From Leifsonia soli (GTDB lineage Bacteria; Actinomycetota; Actinomycetes; Actinomycetales; Microbacteriaceae): a stretch of 64,000 nucleotides of DNA. The notes beneath the pieces are model-generated. The model searched no databases and was not told the DNA's origin. It saw only the letters and a program-made list of their open reading frames with translations. The position numbers were made by a program, and so were the translations under genes. Location: positions 1,674,001 to 1,738,000 of the forward strand of contig NZ_JACCBJ010000001.1 in the NCBI RefSeq assembly GCF_013408745.1. The letters are read 5' to 3'. Positions 15,755 through 24,899 of this stretch are shown here, in pieces; position 1 is the first letter of the stretch, and each line of letters opens with the position of its first letter.

Positions 15755-16606
15755 TCACGCCGGGCTGGCCGCCGCGAGGCGCGCGAAGTCGGCCAGCGCG
15801 AGCTGCTCACCGCGCAACGACGGGGAGATCCCGGCCGCCTGCAGGGCCGCCTCCGCGGACGGCGGGTCGCCGTAGACGGGGGCGAGGGCCTGGCGCAGCG
15901 TCTTGCGGCGCTGCTGGAATGCTGCGTCGACGAGGGCGAAGGTGCGGAGCCGGAGCTGCTCGTCGCCGGGCGCGTCGTCGCGGCGCTCGAAGGCGACGAG
16001 GACCGAGTCGACGTTCGGCACCGGCCAGAAGATCTGGCGGCTGACCGACCCCGCCGTGCGCCAGGTGCCGTACCAGGCGGCCTTCACGCTCGGGGCGCCG
16101 TAGACCTTGGAGCCGGGCTGCGCAGCGATCCGGTGGCCGACCTCGGCCTGGACCATCACGACACCCGAGCGGAGGCTCGGGAAGTGCTCCAGGAAGTGCA
16201 GGAGCACCGGGACGGAGACGTTGTACGGGAGGTTCGCGACCAGGCGGACGGGATCGACCGGCAGTTCGGTGATGGCGAGGGCGTCGCGGTGGACGACGGT
16301 GAGGTGCTCGGCGGCGTCCGGGGCCAGCTGCGCCACCGTGACGGGGAGCTGCGCGGCGAGACGGCCGTCGATCTCCACCGCGACCACGCGGGCGCCGGCC
16401 TCCAGCAGGCCGAGCGTCAGCGATCCGAGGCCGGGGCCGATCTCGACGACGCTGTCCCCCGCCTGCACCTCGGCGACGCGGACGATCCGCCGGACCGTAT
16501 TGGCGTCGATCACGAAGTTCTGGCCCAGCTTCTTCGTCGGAGTGACGTCGAGCAGCTCCGCCAGGTCGCGGATCTCGGCCGGGCCGAGCAGCCGGAGCTC
16601 ACTCAC
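15755..16606 (-). CDS. rsmA: 16S rRNA (A1518/A1519) dimethyltransferase RsmA/KsgA
   Basis: 283 residues. [10 protein letters not shown] near residue 25 is the KsgA/Dim1 signature. [13 protein letters not shown] is the SAM-binding motif I, and [14 protein letters not shown] is the catalytic NLPY motif. The C-terminal part contains [12 protein letters not shown]. It dimethylates two adjacent adenines in helix 45 of 16S rRNA during small-subunit maturation. Start GTG 16606 overlaps the tatD stop as GTGA, indicating coupled translation. Confidence 0.97.
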   Translation of the reverse strand: MSELRLLGPAEIRDLAELLDVTPTKKLGQNFVIDANTVRRIVRVAEVQAGDSVVEIGPGLGSLTLGLLEAGARVVAVEIDGRLAAQLPVTVAQLAPDAAEHLTVVHRDALAITELPVDPVRLVANLPYNVSVPVLLHFLEHFPSLRSGVVMVQAEVGHRIAAQPGSKVYGAPSVKAAWYGTWRTAGSVSRQIFWPVPNVDSVLVAFERRDDAPGDEQLRLRTFALVDAAFQQRRKTLRQALAPVYGDPPSAEAALQAAGISPSLRGEQLALADFARLAAASPA

Positions 16607-17532
16607 GCGATGATCCCGATCGGCCGGGTCGGCGGCGGCCCGACGGGCTCACTGTCCCAGCGGCCGTAGACCAGTTCGGTGTTGGAGTTGATCTGCGCGG
16701 CCAGGGTCGACGCGTCGGTCCCCATCACCTCGGCCATCGCGCGGAGCGTGTACGGGATGAGGTACGGCGCGTTCGGGCGGCCTCGGAAGGGCGTCGGCGT
16801 GAGGAACGGGGCGTCCGTCTCCACCATCACCAGGTGGCGCGGCGCGACCTCGAGCGCCGCGCGCAGGCCCGGCGCGTTCTTGAACGTGACGGTGCCCGCG
16901 AAGGACATGTACCAGCCGTTCTCGGCGCAGATGCGGGCCAGCTCCACGTCGCCCGAGAAGCAGTGGAACACCGTGCGCTCGGGGGCGCCGACACGCTTCA
17001 GGGTGGCGACGACGGCGGCGTGCGCGTCTCGGTCGTGGATCTGCAGCGCGATGTCGTTCTGCTTGGCGATCTCGATGTGCGCCTCGAACGAGCGGAACTG
17101 GGCGTCGCGTCGCGGGCCTTCTTCCGTGCGGAAGAAGTCGAGGCCGGTCTCGCCAACAGCACGCACCCGCGGCCGGCCCGCGAGCTCGGCGATCACGGCG
17201 AGCGCGTCGTCCAGCTCGCCACGCTCGTCGTAGTCCGGCGCGTCGTTCGGGTGCAGCGCGACGGCGGCGAGCATCCGCGGCTCCACGGCAGCCGTCTCCG
17301 CCGACCAGCGGGAGGTCTCGACGTCGTTGCCCACCTGCACGACGCCGCGCACGCCGACGCTCGACGCGCGGTCGAGCTGCTCGCGGTAGTCGAGCGGCTC
17401 CGCGCCGTCGGCCATCTCGAGGTGCGTGTGGTTGTCGTAGACGGGAACGGTGAGCGCCTCGGGCAGCGGAGGATAGCTGAGGTCGCGGCCGTCGGTGACG
17501 TGCCGCTGCCGGACGAACGACGGGTCCGTCAT
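16603..17532 (-). CDS. TatD family metal-dependent deoxyribonuclease
   Basis: 309 residues of the TatD amidohydrolase-fold family, 3-prime to 5-prime exonucleases. Metal ligands are visible in [10 protein letters not shown] (HxH), [10 protein letters not shown] (Glu), IHDRDAH (in place of the usual IHSRDA), TVFHCFSG (His) and [10 protein letters not shown] (Asp). Start ATG 17532 overlaps the metG stop as ATGA. The in-frame extension further upstream is antisense-free but lies inside metG and is not coding. It is the second gene of the metG-tatD-rsmA-ispE run. Confidence 0.93.
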   Translation of the reverse strand: MTDPSFVRQRHVTDGRDLSYPPLPEALTVPVYDNHTHLEMADGAEPLDYREQLDRASSVGVRGVVQVGNDVETSRWSAETAAVEPRMLAAVALHPNDAPDYDERGELDDALAVIAELAGRPRVRAVGETGLDFFRTEEGPRRDAQFRSFEAHIEIAKQNDIALQIHDRDAHAAVVATLKRVGAPERTVFHCFSGDVELARICAENGWYMSFAGTVTFKNAPGLRAALEVAPRHLVMVETDAPFLTPTPFRGRPNAPYLIPYTLRAMAEVMGTDASTLAAQINSNTELVYGRWDSEPVGPPPTRPIGIIA

Positions 17533-19118
17533 ACCGCGGCGCCCGCCTCCGCGTCGATCCGCGGGAACAGCGCCTCGAGTCCGTTGACCTCCGTGCCCGC
17601 GGGCAGCTGCCCCCACTCGCCCGCGCTGCGGAGCGGCTGCGCTGTGAGCGCGCCCAGCTCGCCGGAGACGCCGAGCGCCTCCCACAGCTTGGCGGTGGCC
17701 GCCGGGATCACCGGAGAGAGCAGTACCGCGAGGGACCGCAGCCCTTCGGCCGCCGTGTACAGCACGGTGCCGAGCAGCTCGCGCTGGGCGTCGTCCTTCG
17801 CCAGCGCCCACGGCTCCTGCTCGGTGATGTACCCGTTCAGCTCGTCGACGATCCGCCAGATCGCCGTCAGGGCGTCGTGGATCGCCAGGCGCGAGATGGC
17901 CGCGTCGGCGTCGGCCGCCGCCGTGCGGACGACCTCCTGCACGTGCAGGTCGACATCGCGGTACGGGCCGGCCGGCGGCACGATGCCCTCGAAGTAGCGC
18001 GTCACCATCGCGACGACACGCGACGCCAGGTTGCCGAACCCGTTGGCGAGCTCGGCCTGGTACCGTGCCGCGAGGTCCTCCCAGCTGAACGAGCCGTCCT
18101 GCCCGAAGTTGATGGCGCGCATGAAGTAGTAGCGGAACGCGTCGGACCCGAAGGTGTCGGTGATCTGCGTCGGCGCGATGCCCGTCAGCTTGGACTTGGA
18201 CATCTTCTCGCCGCCCACGAGCAGCCAGCCGTGACCGAACACGCGCTTCGGCACCTCGAGGCCCGCGGCCATCAGCATGGCGGGCCAGATGACCGCGTGG
18301 AAGCGCAGGATGTCTTTGCCGACCAGGTGGTTCGCCGGCCAGCGGCGGGCGAACTCCTCGTCGTCCTGCCCGTAGCCGACGGCGGTGATGTAGTTGAGCA
18401 GCGCGTCGAACCACACGTACACGACGTGCGACTCGTCCCACGGCACTTTGATGCCCCAGTCGAAGCTCGACCGCGAGATGGACAGGTCGCTCAGGCCCTG
18501 CCGCACGAAGCTGACCACCTCGTTGCGGGCCGACTCGGGCTGGACGAAGTCGGGGCGCTCCTCGTAGAGCGCCAGCAGACGGTCGGCGAACTGGCTCATG
18601 CGGAAGAAGTAGTTCTTCTCCTGCAGCAGCTCCAGCGGCTTCGAGTGGATGGCGCAGACCTTCTGGCCCTCGTACTCCCCCGTGCCGTCGACGATCTCGC
18701 TCTGCGGCTTGAACTCCTCGCAGCCCACGCAGTAGAGCGCCTCGTACTCGCCGGCGTAGATGTAGCCGTCGTCGTAGAGCTTCTGCAGGAACTTCTGGAC
18801 GTTGACCTCGTGCCGCTCGTCGGTGGTGCGGATGAAGTCGTCGTTGGCGATGTCGACGGTGTCGAGCAGCGGCAGCCACTCCTCGGTCACCAGCTTGTCG
18901 GCCCACTGCTTCGGCGTCGTGCCGTTGGCGGTCGCGGTCCGCAGGATCTTCTGGCCGTGCTCGTCGGTGCCGGTGAGCAGCCAGGTGTCGTCGCCGGCCT
19001 GGCGGTGCCAGCGGGCGAGCACGTCGGCCGCGACCTCCGTGTAGGCATGCCCGATGTGCGGGACATCATTCACGTAGAAGATCGGCGTGGTGATGTAGAA
19101 GGAAGAGCCGTCGGACAT
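17529..19118 (-). CDS. metG: Methionine-tRNA ligase
   Basis: A 529-residue class I aminoacyl-tRNA synthetase. FYVNDVPHIGHAYTEV carries the HIGH motif and GEKMSKSKLTGI the KMSKS loop. YCVGCEEFK with a downstream Cys (VCAIHS) marks the connective-domain knuckle region. The C-terminal anticodon-binding helices are present, and there is no appended tRNA-binding EMAP domain, so this is the short MetG form common in actinobacteria. The start is ATG 19118. TAGGAT lies seven bases upstream, so it probably has its own leaderless promoter despite following rsmI on the same strand. Confidence 0.97.
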   Translation of the reverse strand: MSDGSSFYITTPIFYVNDVPHIGHAYTEVAADVLARWHRQAGDDTWLLTGTDEHGQKILRTATANGTTPKQWADKLVTEEWLPLLDTVDIANDDFIRTTDERHEVNVQKFLQKLYDDGYIYAGEYEALYCVGCEEFKPQSEIVDGTGEYEGQKVCAIHSKPLELLQEKNYFFRMSQFADRLLALYEERPDFVQPESARNEVVSFVRQGLSDLSISRSSFDWGIKVPWDESHVVYVWFDALLNYITAVGYGQDDEEFARRWPANHLVGKDILRFHAVIWPAMLMAAGLEVPKRVFGHGWLLVGGEKMSKSKLTGIAPTQITDTFGSDAFRYYFMRAINFGQDGSFSWEDLAARYQAELANGFGNLASRVVAMVTRYFEGIVPPAGPYRDVDLHVQEVVRTAAADADAAISRLAIHDALTAIWRIVDELNGYITEQEPWALAKDDAQRELLGTVLYTAAEGLRSLAVLLSPVIPAATAKLWEALGVSGELGALTAQPLRSAGEWGQLPAGTEVNGLEALFPRIDAEAGAAV

Positions 19119-19131
19119 GGTGACTATCCTA
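19119..19131 (-). promoter_or_regulatory. Leaderless -10 element of metG
   Basis: On the minus strand TAGGAT (19131-19126) is followed by seven bases and then ATG 19118. It lies just downstream of the 19-base tandem repeat at 19171-19224. Confidence 0.5.
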
Positions 19132-19170
19132 CGGGCGCGGACGCGCGCGATTCCGTCTGTTACTCCGCCT

Positions 19171-19224
19171 GTGGAGAACGGGTTGCACCGTGGAGAACGG
19201 GTTGCACCGTGGAGAACGGGTTGC
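19171..19224. repeat. 19-base tandem repeat, 2.8 copies
   Basis: GTGGAGAACGGGTTGCACC occurs at 19171-19189 and 19190-19208 without change, then its first 16 bases at 19209-19224. It fills much of the gap between rsmI and metG. Confidence 0.9.
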
Positions 19225-19240
19225 GCGTGGAGGGGCGTCC

Positions 19241-20059
19241 TCAGCCGCGCCGCTCGAGCGCCGCCTGGTAGAGGTCGCGCTTGCCGAGCCCGGTGGCCTC
19301 GGCGACCTCGGCGGCCGCATCCTTCAGCCGGCTGCCCGCCGCGACCAGCGCGAGCACCTGCTGCACCGCCGTCTCCGGGTCCGCCGCCCGCGCGGGCGCG
19401 CCGGCAACGACCACGACGATCTCGCCGCGCACCCCCTCGGCGGCCCACGCCGCCAGCTCGGCCGCGGTGCCGCGGCGCACCTCCTCGTAGAGCTTCGTCA
19501 GCTCACGGCAGACGACGACGCGGCGGTCGGCGCCGAGCGCGGTCGCGATGTCGGTCAGGGATGCGGCGAGCCGGTTCGGCGACTCGAAGAACACCATGGT
19601 GCGGGGCTCGGCGGCGACGGCTCGCAGCGTCGACAGCCGCTCCCCCTGCTTGCGCGGGAGGAAGCCCTCGAAGGTGAAGCGGTCGGTCGGCAGGCCGGAC
19701 ACGGCGAGCGCCGTCAGCACGGCGGACGGCCCGGGCAGCGCCGTCACGCCGACGCCCGCCGCCGCTGCCGCCTCCACGAGGTGGAAGCCGGGATCGGACA
19801 CCGTCGGCATCCCGGCGTCGGAGAGCAGCACGACGTCCTGGTCGCGGGCCAGCTCCACCAGTTCGGCCGCGCGCTCGCGCTCGTTGTGGTCGTGCAGGGC
19901 GATCAGCCTCGGGCGGTTCTCGACGCCGAGACCGGCCAGCAGGCGCTGCGCGACCCGGGTGTCCTCCGCCGCGACGACCGTCGCCGCCGACAGCACCTCG
20001 ATCAGCCGCCGGGACGCGTCGCCGAGATTACCGATCGGGGTCGCGGCCAGGATGATCAT
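19241..20059 (-). CDS. rsmI: 16S rRNA (cytidine1402-2'-O)-methyltransferase
   Basis: A 272-residue tetrapyrrole-methylase-fold enzyme of the RsmI family. MIILAATPIGNLGD at the start is the SAM/active-site loop, VAAEDTRVAQRLL follows, LISDAG-type LLSDAGMPTVSDPG lies near residue 80, and ALPGPSAVLTAL is characteristic. FFESPNRLAASL and VCRELTKLYEEV complete the family pattern. It methylates the ribose of C1402 in the decoding centre. Start ATG 20059 begins the conserved N-terminus directly. It is divergent from the O-mannosyltransferase gene across a 57-base gap. Confidence 0.96.
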   Translation of the reverse strand: MIILAATPIGNLGDASRRLIEVLSAATVVAAEDTRVAQRLLAGLGVENRPRLIALHDHNERERAAELVELARDQDVVLLSDAGMPTVSDPGFHLVEAAAAAGVGVTALPGPSAVLTALAVSGLPTDRFTFEGFLPRKQGERLSTLRAVAAEPRTMVFFESPNRLAASLTDIATALGADRRVVVCRELTKLYEEVRRGTAAELAAWAAEGVRGEIVVVVAGAPARAADPETAVQQVLALVAAGSRLKDAAAEVAEATGLGKRDLYQAALERRG

Positions 20060-20104
20060 GCCGTCTAGTCTGTCAGTCGGAAGGCGACGCGGAGCCCGCC
20101 GCCC

Positions 20105-20116
20105 TAGCATGGCCTG
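20105..20116 (+). promoter_or_regulatory. Leaderless -10 element of the O-mannosyltransferase gene
   Basis: TAGCAT at 20105-20110 with the six-base spacer GGCCTG before GTG 20117, the same hexamer as before the MarR gene. Confidence 0.55.
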
Positions 20117-21730
20117 GTGACCTCTGCTCCTCCGACCGATCTCCCGGCCGCGCACGTCGCCGCGGTCCCCGTCGGCACACGTCTGGACGACTGGTGGGCG
20201 CGCGTCCTCGGCACCCCCGGCCGCCTGCGGCTGTGGATGTGGGGCGCACCCGTCGCCGTGACCCTGCTCGCGGCCGTGCTGCGGCTCTGGAACCTCGGCC
20301 AGCCGCACGCGCTCGTGTTCGACGAGACCTTCTACGTGAAGGACTCCTGGACCATCTGGAACCTCGGCTACGAGGGCAGCTGGCCCGACAAGGCCGACGC
20401 CCGGTTCGCCGCCGGGGAGACGCAGATCTTCGACGCGGACCCGTCGTTCGTCGCGCATCCTCCGCTCGGCAAGTGGCTGATCGCGCTCGGGATGGCCGCC
20501 ACCGGTCCCGCGAACTCGTTCGGCTGGCGGGTCTCCACCGCGATCGTCGGGACGATCGCGGTCCTGCTCGTCTTCCTCATCGCGCGGACGCTGTTCCGCT
20601 CGACGATGCTGGCCACGATCGCCGGGTTCCTGTTCGCGATCGACGGCCACGCCATCGTGATGAGCCGCGTCGCGCTGCTCGACAACTTCGTGATGTTCTT
20701 CGCGCTGCTGGCGTTCTGCTGCATCCTGCTCGACCGGCGCTGGGCCGCCGACCGTCTCGCCGCGAAGGTGGCGGCCGCGCGCTCGTCCGGCGGCGACCCG
20801 GCGTGGGGGCCCGTGCTGTGGTGGCGGCCGTGGCTGATCGCCGCGGGCATCCTGTGCGGGCTGTGCGCCGGGGTCAAGTGGACGGGCTTCTACTTCCTCG
20901 CCTTCTTCGCCGTGTACACGGTGGTGGTGGATGCGGTGGCCCGCCGCCGCGAGAAGCTGCCGTTCTACGCGAGCGGCGCGCTTCTCAAGCAGGCGCCGGC
21001 GACCTTCGTCCTCATGGTCCCGCTCGCGTTCGTCGCCTACGTCGCGACCTGGACCGGCTGGATCCTGTCGAAGGACGGCTACTACCGCCACTGGGCGGAG
21101 GCCGCGCACGCGCAGTGGACGGGCGCGTTCGCCTGGGTGCCGCTCTGGGCGCAGAACCTCTGGTACTACCAGACGCAGATGTACAACTACAGCATCAACC
21201 TGCACACGCCGCACCCGTACCAGTCGAACCCGTTGACGTGGACGCTGATGCTGCGGCCGACCAGCATGTACTACGTCGGGACGACGAAGGGCAAGGACGG
21301 CTGCGCGTGGGACTCCTGCTCCGCCGCGATCACCTCGCTCGGCAACCCGCTGATCTGGTGGGCGGGAACGGCGGCGATCCTGTTCCTGCTGTACTGGCTC
21401 GTCCGCACCCGCGACTGGCGCATCGGGCTCATCCTCACGGGGCTCGCGGCGGGATACCTGCCGTGGTGGCTGTACATGGGTCGCACCATCTTCACGTTCT
21501 ATTCGATCGCCTTCGAGCCGTACCTGATCCTCGCGCTCACGGCCGCCATCGCCATCGTGCTCGGCCGGCGGACCGATCCGGAGCCGCGACGGCGGCGCGG
21601 CATCCTGTGGACCGGCGTCTTCCTGGCCGCGTGCGCCGTGGTGAGCGCGTTCTTCTGGCCGATCTGGACGGGGCAGCAGGTGCCGTTCTGGTTCTGGCAG
21701 ATCCACATGTGGCTGCCCAGCTGGGTGTAG
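20117..21730 (+). CDS. Dolichyl-phosphate-mannose--protein mannosyltransferase (PMT)
   Basis: A 537-residue polytopic membrane enzyme, with helices from about residue 35 to the C-terminus. The first loop carries VFDETFYVKDSW, whose Asp-Glu pair is the catalytic motif of PMT/GT39 enzymes. AHPPLGKWLIALGM and RVALLDNFVMFF are further conserved loops. The enzyme moves mannose from polyprenyl-phosphate-mannose to Ser/Thr of secreted proteins during Sec export. The rsmI-Pmt divergent pair is common in actinobacteria. The large secreted Thr/Ser-rich protein at 27649 is a conceivable substrate, which is inference. Confidence 0.94.
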   Translation: MTSAPPTDLPAAHVAAVPVGTRLDDWWARVLGTPGRLRLWMWGAPVAVTLLAAVLRLWNLGQPHALVFDETFYVKDSWTIWNLGYEGSWPDKADARFAAGETQIFDADPSFVAHPPLGKWLIALGMAATGPANSFGWRVSTAIVGTIAVLLVFLIARTLFRSTMLATIAGFLFAIDGHAIVMSRVALLDNFVMFFALLAFCCILLDRRWAADRLAAKVAAARSSGGDPAWGPVLWWRPWLIAAGILCGLCAGVKWTGFYFLAFFAVYTVVVDAVARRREKLPFYASGALLKQAPATFVLMVPLAFVAYVATWTGWILSKDGYYRHWAEAAHAQWTGAFAWVPLWAQNLWYYQTQMYNYSINLHTPHPYQSNPLTWTLMLRPTSMYYVGTTKGKDGCAWDSCSAAITSLGNPLIWWAGTAAILFLLYWLVRTRDWRIGLILTGLAAGYLPWWLYMGRTIFTFYSIAFEPYLILALTAAIAIVLGRRTDPEPRRRRGILWTGVFLAACAVVSAFFWPIWTGQQVPFWFWQIHMWLPSWV

Positions 21731-21788
21731 TCCGCGGGGGTCGCGGATGCACTGTCCCGTGTCGGGGGCCGGTGGTAGACCGAGGGGT

Positions 21789-23381
21789 ATGACCGATGCG
21801 GAGCAGCCCCTCGACCTCGTCCCCCTTCCCGGAAGCGAACGGCCGGAGCGCCCGGGCTTCCACGCGCACGGGGGGCTCGCGCCCGACACCCGCGTGGATG
21901 CGACGCTCGTGCTGCGCCGCCGCGCCGAGCTCCCCGAGAGCGCCTTCGCCGAGCCGCTCAGCCGGGACGAGCTCGCGGAGCGCTACGGAGCCTCGCCCGA
22001 CGACGTCGAGCTGGTGCGCCGCACCCTGGAGGGCCTCGGCGTGAGCATCGACGAGGTGGATGCGGGCGCACGGCGCATCCGCGTCTCCGGTCCTGTGCAG
22101 ACCGTCGCCCGCGTGTTCGGCACCGACCTGGCGCAGTCGAGCGCGGAGGGCGCCGGCGAAGGCGCCGCGGTGTACCGGCAGCGGACGGGCGGCCTCAGCA
22201 TCCCGGCGGCGCTCGCCGGGGTCGTGACCGCCGTCCTCGGGCTGGACGACCGGCCGCAGGCGCGCGCGCAGTACCGCTACGTGCCCGCCGCGGCGGTCAA
22301 CACCAGCTACACGCCCCCGCAGCTCGGGACGGTCTACTCCTTCCCCGATGGCACCGACGGCAGCGGTCAGACCATCGCGATCATCGAGCTGGGCGGCGGC
22401 TACGTGCAGAAGGACCTCGACACCTACTTCGCCGGACTCGGCATCCCGACCCCGAGCGTCCGCGCGGTGGGGGTCGACGGCGGCTCGAACGCGCCGGACG
22501 GCAACCCGAACGGCGCAGACGGCGAGGTCATGCTCGACATCGAGGTGGCGGGGGCGCTGGCCCCGAAGGCGGAGATCGTCGTCTACTTCGCGCCCAACAC
22601 GGACGCGGGGTTCCTGGACGCGGTGACGACCGCCGCGCACGCGGAGCCGACGCCCGCTGCGATCAGCATCAGCTGGGGGCAGTCGGAGGACGGTTGGACC
22701 GCCCAGGCCCGCACGGCGTTCGACCAGGCGCTGCAGGACGCCGCAGCACTCGGCGTGACGACCACGGCCGCGGCGGGCGACGACGGGAGCAGCGACCGCG
22801 TCGGTGACGGCCGGCCGCACGTCGACTTCCCCGCCTCCTCGCCGCACGCGCTGGCCTGCGGGGGAACGCGGCTCGAAGCGGACGTCTCGACCGGCACGGT
22901 GCGCTCGGAGGTCGTCTGGAACAACGGCACCGGCGGAGGCGCCACCGGAGGAGGCGTGAGCGCCGTCTTCCCGCTGCCGTCCTGGCAGGCGGGCGTCGGG
23001 GTGCCGTCCGGTGCGGACGGAACGGACGCGGGCGGCACCAGGAACGGCGCGGGCGGACGCGGCGTGCCGGACGTCTCCGCGGTCGCCGATCCGCAGACGG
23101 GCTACCGCATCCGCGTCGACGGCCAGGACACCGTGATCGGCGGCACGAGCGCGGTGGCCCCGCTGTGGGCCGCGCTGGTCGCGCGACTCGCGCAGTCCAC
23201 CGGCACGCCGCTCGGTCTCCTCCAGCCGCGGCTGTACGACGCGGTGCCGGCCGGGCAGGTCGCGGACGGCTTCCGCGACATCACGACCGGCGACAACGGC
23301 GCCTACCGGGCGACGGCGGGGTGGGACGCGTGCACCGGCCTCGGCGTCCCGGACGGCGCGCGGCTGCTGACATCGCTCTAG
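21789..23381 (+). CDS. S53 family serine-carboxyl peptidase (sedolisin/kumamolisin-like)
   Basis: 530 residues. An N-terminal pro-domain (LSRDELAERYGASPDDVELVRR, residues about 55-160) is followed by the catalytic domain. DGEVMLDIEVAGAL supplies the Glu and Asp of the triad and GGTSAVAPLWAAL the nucleophilic Ser. The oxyanion-side Asp is probably in AAAGDDGSSD. A C-terminal DITTGDNGAYRATAGWDACTGLG matches the calcium site. Sedolisins work at acid pH and self-process. No signal peptide is visible at ATG 21789, though kumamolisins of this type are often exported. TAGACC ends seven bases before the start. Confidence 0.93.
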   Translation: MTDAEQPLDLVPLPGSERPERPGFHAHGGLAPDTRVDATLVLRRRAELPESAFAEPLSRDELAERYGASPDDVELVRRTLEGLGVSIDEVDAGARRIRVSGPVQTVARVFGTDLAQSSAEGAGEGAAVYRQRTGGLSIPAALAGVVTAVLGLDDRPQARAQYRYVPAAAVNTSYTPPQLGTVYSFPDGTDGSGQTIAIIELGGGYVQKDLDTYFAGLGIPTPSVRAVGVDGGSNAPDGNPNGADGEVMLDIEVAGALAPKAEIVVYFAPNTDAGFLDAVTTAAHAEPTPAAISISWGQSEDGWTAQARTAFDQALQDAAALGVTTTAAAGDDGSSDRVGDGRPHVDFPASSPHALACGGTRLEADVSTGTVRSEVVWNNGTGGGATGGGVSAVFPLPSWQAGVGVPSGADGTDAGGTRNGAGGRGVPDVSAVADPQTGYRIRVDGQDTVIGGTSAVAPLWAALVARLAQSTGTPLGLLQPRLYDAVPAGQVADGFRDITTGDNGAYRATAGWDACTGLGVPDGARLLTSL

Positions 23382-23393
23382 GGAACCGCCCGC

Positions 23394-23429
23394 GTCCGTC
23401 GGACGAACGGCCGCAGATCTCCGACGGAC
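23394..23429. terminator. Palindrome, family 3
   Basis: GTCCGTCGGA (23394-23403) pairs with TCCGACGGAC (23420-23429), 12 bases after the peptidase stop. Read on the minus strand it contains TCCGTCGGAGATCTGCGG, which nearly repeats the left arm of the element at 55831-55916. Confidence 0.55.
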
Positions 23430-23488
23430 CGCGGCGCGGACGGAGTCCTCGCGGTACGGAGGTCGAATGCCCGACAGCGGGATGCCGA

Positions 23489-23500
23489 CAGAATGGGTCG
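23489..23500 (+). promoter_or_regulatory. Leaderless promoter, CAGAAT type, of the YeiH-like gene
   Basis: CAGAAT at 23489-23494, spacer GGGTCG, GTG 23501. The same CAGAATGGG string with a six-base spacer precedes the genes at 53366 and 53778. Confidence 0.5.
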
Positions 23501-24523
23501 GTGAGCACTCCGTCGCCGACCGCCCGAACGCTGCCCTGGCTCCCCGGTGTCGTGGCGTGCGCCGTGGCTGCGGCCGTCGCGTGGGGCGTGCACTGGCTGG
23601 TCCCCGTCGTCCCGTGGCTGACGGCGGCCGTTGTGCTCGGGATCGTGGTCGGTCAGCTCCCGGTCGCACGGCCGGCCGTCGCCGGACGCCTGGCCCCCGG
23701 TCTGTCCCTGAGCGCCAAACGGCTGATGCGCATCGGCGTCGTCCTGCTCGGACTGAAGCTCAGCCTCGGTGACATCGCCGGGCTCGGCTGGGTCGCCATC
23801 CTGACCACCGTCGGCGTCGTGCTGCTCAGTTTCGCCGGAACCTTCTGGATCGGTCGGCTGATGCGCCTCCCCGGTCACCAGCCGCTGCTGATCGCCACCG
23901 GCTTCTCCATCTGCGGCGCGTCCGCCATCGGCGCCATGAGCGGGGTCGTGAAGCCCAAGGACGAGGAGGCCGCCACCCCCGTCGCCCTGGTGACCCTGTG
24001 CGGAACGCTCGCCATCTTCGTCCTTCCGCTCTTCTGGCATCCGCTCGGATTGGATGCGCGGCAGTTCGGCCACTGGGTGGGCGCCGGCGTCCACGACGTC
24101 GGACAGGTCGTCGCGACCGCGCAGCTGGCGGGTGCACGAGCGCTCGCCGTTGCGGTCGTGGTCAAGCTCACCCGCGTGCTGATGCTCGCCCCGGTCGTGG
24201 CGGTCGCCGCGGTCGTGGAGCGTCGCCGCCACGTCGCGGGCGACCCGGGCGTGAAGCGCCCGCCCATCGTTCCGCTGTTCGTCGCCGGGTTCCTGCTGGC
24301 CGTTCTCGTGCGCACGTTCGTGCCGCTCCCGTCCCTCGTGACGGATGGCGCGGACACCCTCCAGACCGTGCTGCTCGCCATGGCGCTGTTCGGCCTGGGG
24401 ACGGCGGTGCGCCTCCGCACCCTGGTCGGCACCGGCTGGCGCGCGCTCGTCACGGGCCTGGTGTCCTGGCTGCTGATCGCCCTGCTGGCGCTCGCCGCCG
24501 TCTGGGTGTCGGCCGTCGCCTGA
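23501..24523 (+). CDS. YeiH family (UPF0324) membrane exporter
   Basis: A 340-residue protein with about ten hydrophobic helices and no large soluble part. LMRIGVVLLGLKLSLGDI, GFSICGASAIGAMSGVVKPK, VGAGVHDVGQVVATAQL and VVKLTRVLMLAPVV are typical for the YeiH/PSE family of putative sulfate or anion exporters. The start is GTG 23501. The in-frame extension upstream lies in the intergenic palindrome and is not used. Substrate not established. Confidence 0.9.
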   Translation: MSTPSPTARTLPWLPGVVACAVAAAVAWGVHWLVPVVPWLTAAVVLGIVVGQLPVARPAVAGRLAPGLSLSAKRLMRIGVVLLGLKLSLGDIAGLGWVAILTTVGVVLLSFAGTFWIGRLMRLPGHQPLLIATGFSICGASAIGAMSGVVKPKDEEAATPVALVTLCGTLAIFVLPLFWHPLGLDARQFGHWVGAGVHDVGQVVATAQLAGARALAVAVVVKLTRVLMLAPVVAVAAVVERRRHVAGDPGVKRPPIVPLFVAGFLLAVLVRTFVPLPSLVTDGADTLQTVLLAMALFGLGTAVRLRTLVGTGWRALVTGLVSWLLIALLALAAVWVSAVA

Positions 24524-24528
24524 CGCGG

Positions 24529-24843
24529 TCAGTCGACCAGCTTCAGCCCGATGACGCAGCCGACCAGGCCGACGATGAGCAGCGCCTTCACGAGCGAGAA
24601 GCCGTCTCCGCCGAACGCCATGGCGTACAGCACCGTGAGGGCGGCGCCGATGCCGACCCACACCGCGTAAGCGGTGCCCGTCGAGATCTCGCGCATCGCG
24701 AAGGCCAGCCCGGCCATGGATGCGACGAGGGCGACGACGAAGACGACGGTCGGCCAGAGCCGGGTGAGCCCGGCGGACCGGCCGAGGGCGGTGGCCCAGA
24801 CGGCTTCGAGCACGCCGGAGACGATGAGGACGATCCAGGACAC
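24529..24843 (-). CDS. sugE: SMR family guanidinium exporter (Gdx/SugE type)
   Basis: A 104-residue protein with four transmembrane helices of the small multidrug resistance family. Helix 1 carries the essential Glu in IVSGVLEAVWATALG, with the W-A-T-A-x-G context typical of SugE/Gdx rather than EmrE. GTAYAVWVGIGAALTV is the conserved helix 3. Gdx proteins export guanidinium against protons. This assignment is supported by the guanidine-III riboswitch directly upstream. Start GTG 24843 has AAGGAG seven bases before it. Confidence 0.94.
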   Translation of the reverse strand: MSWIVLIVSGVLEAVWATALGRSAGLTRLWPTVVFVVALVASMAGLAFAMREISTGTAYAVWVGIGAALTVLYAMAFGGDGFSLVKALLIVGLVGCVIGLKLVD

Positions 24844-24856
24844 GGTGCGACTCCTT

Positions 24857-24899
24857 GGCCAGTCTTGTCGCTCACCGGGTACTGAACCGTCGTCCGGGG
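24857..24899 (-). ncRNA. Guanidine-III riboswitch
   Basis: On the minus strand the leader of sugE reads CCCCGGACGACGG, then GTACCCGGTGAGCGACAAGA, then CTGGCC. This reproduces the compact guanidine-III (ykkC-III) aptamer: CCGGACGA pairing with the ACCCGG segment, the GACAAGAC strand, and a stem between TCAGT and ACTGG. The 3-prime strand ends one base before the ribosome binding site AAGGAG (24856-24851), so ligand binding would alter translation initiation. TACCCT (24926-24921) is a likely -10 for this transcript. Confidence 0.9.

Noticed and set aside
14516..16669. Plus-strand frame of 717 codons starting in the ispE downstream gap
   Set aside because: It runs antisense through ispE and rsmA. 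Only the first 190 bases are intergenic and show no family similarity.
19171..19224. Possible CRISPR array
   Set aside because: Units are contiguous 19-base copies without spacers, and no cas gene is present.
19119..19240. T-box leader before metG
   Set aside because: No T-box sequence or antiterminator is seen; the gap is filled by the tandem repeat and a leaderless promoter element.
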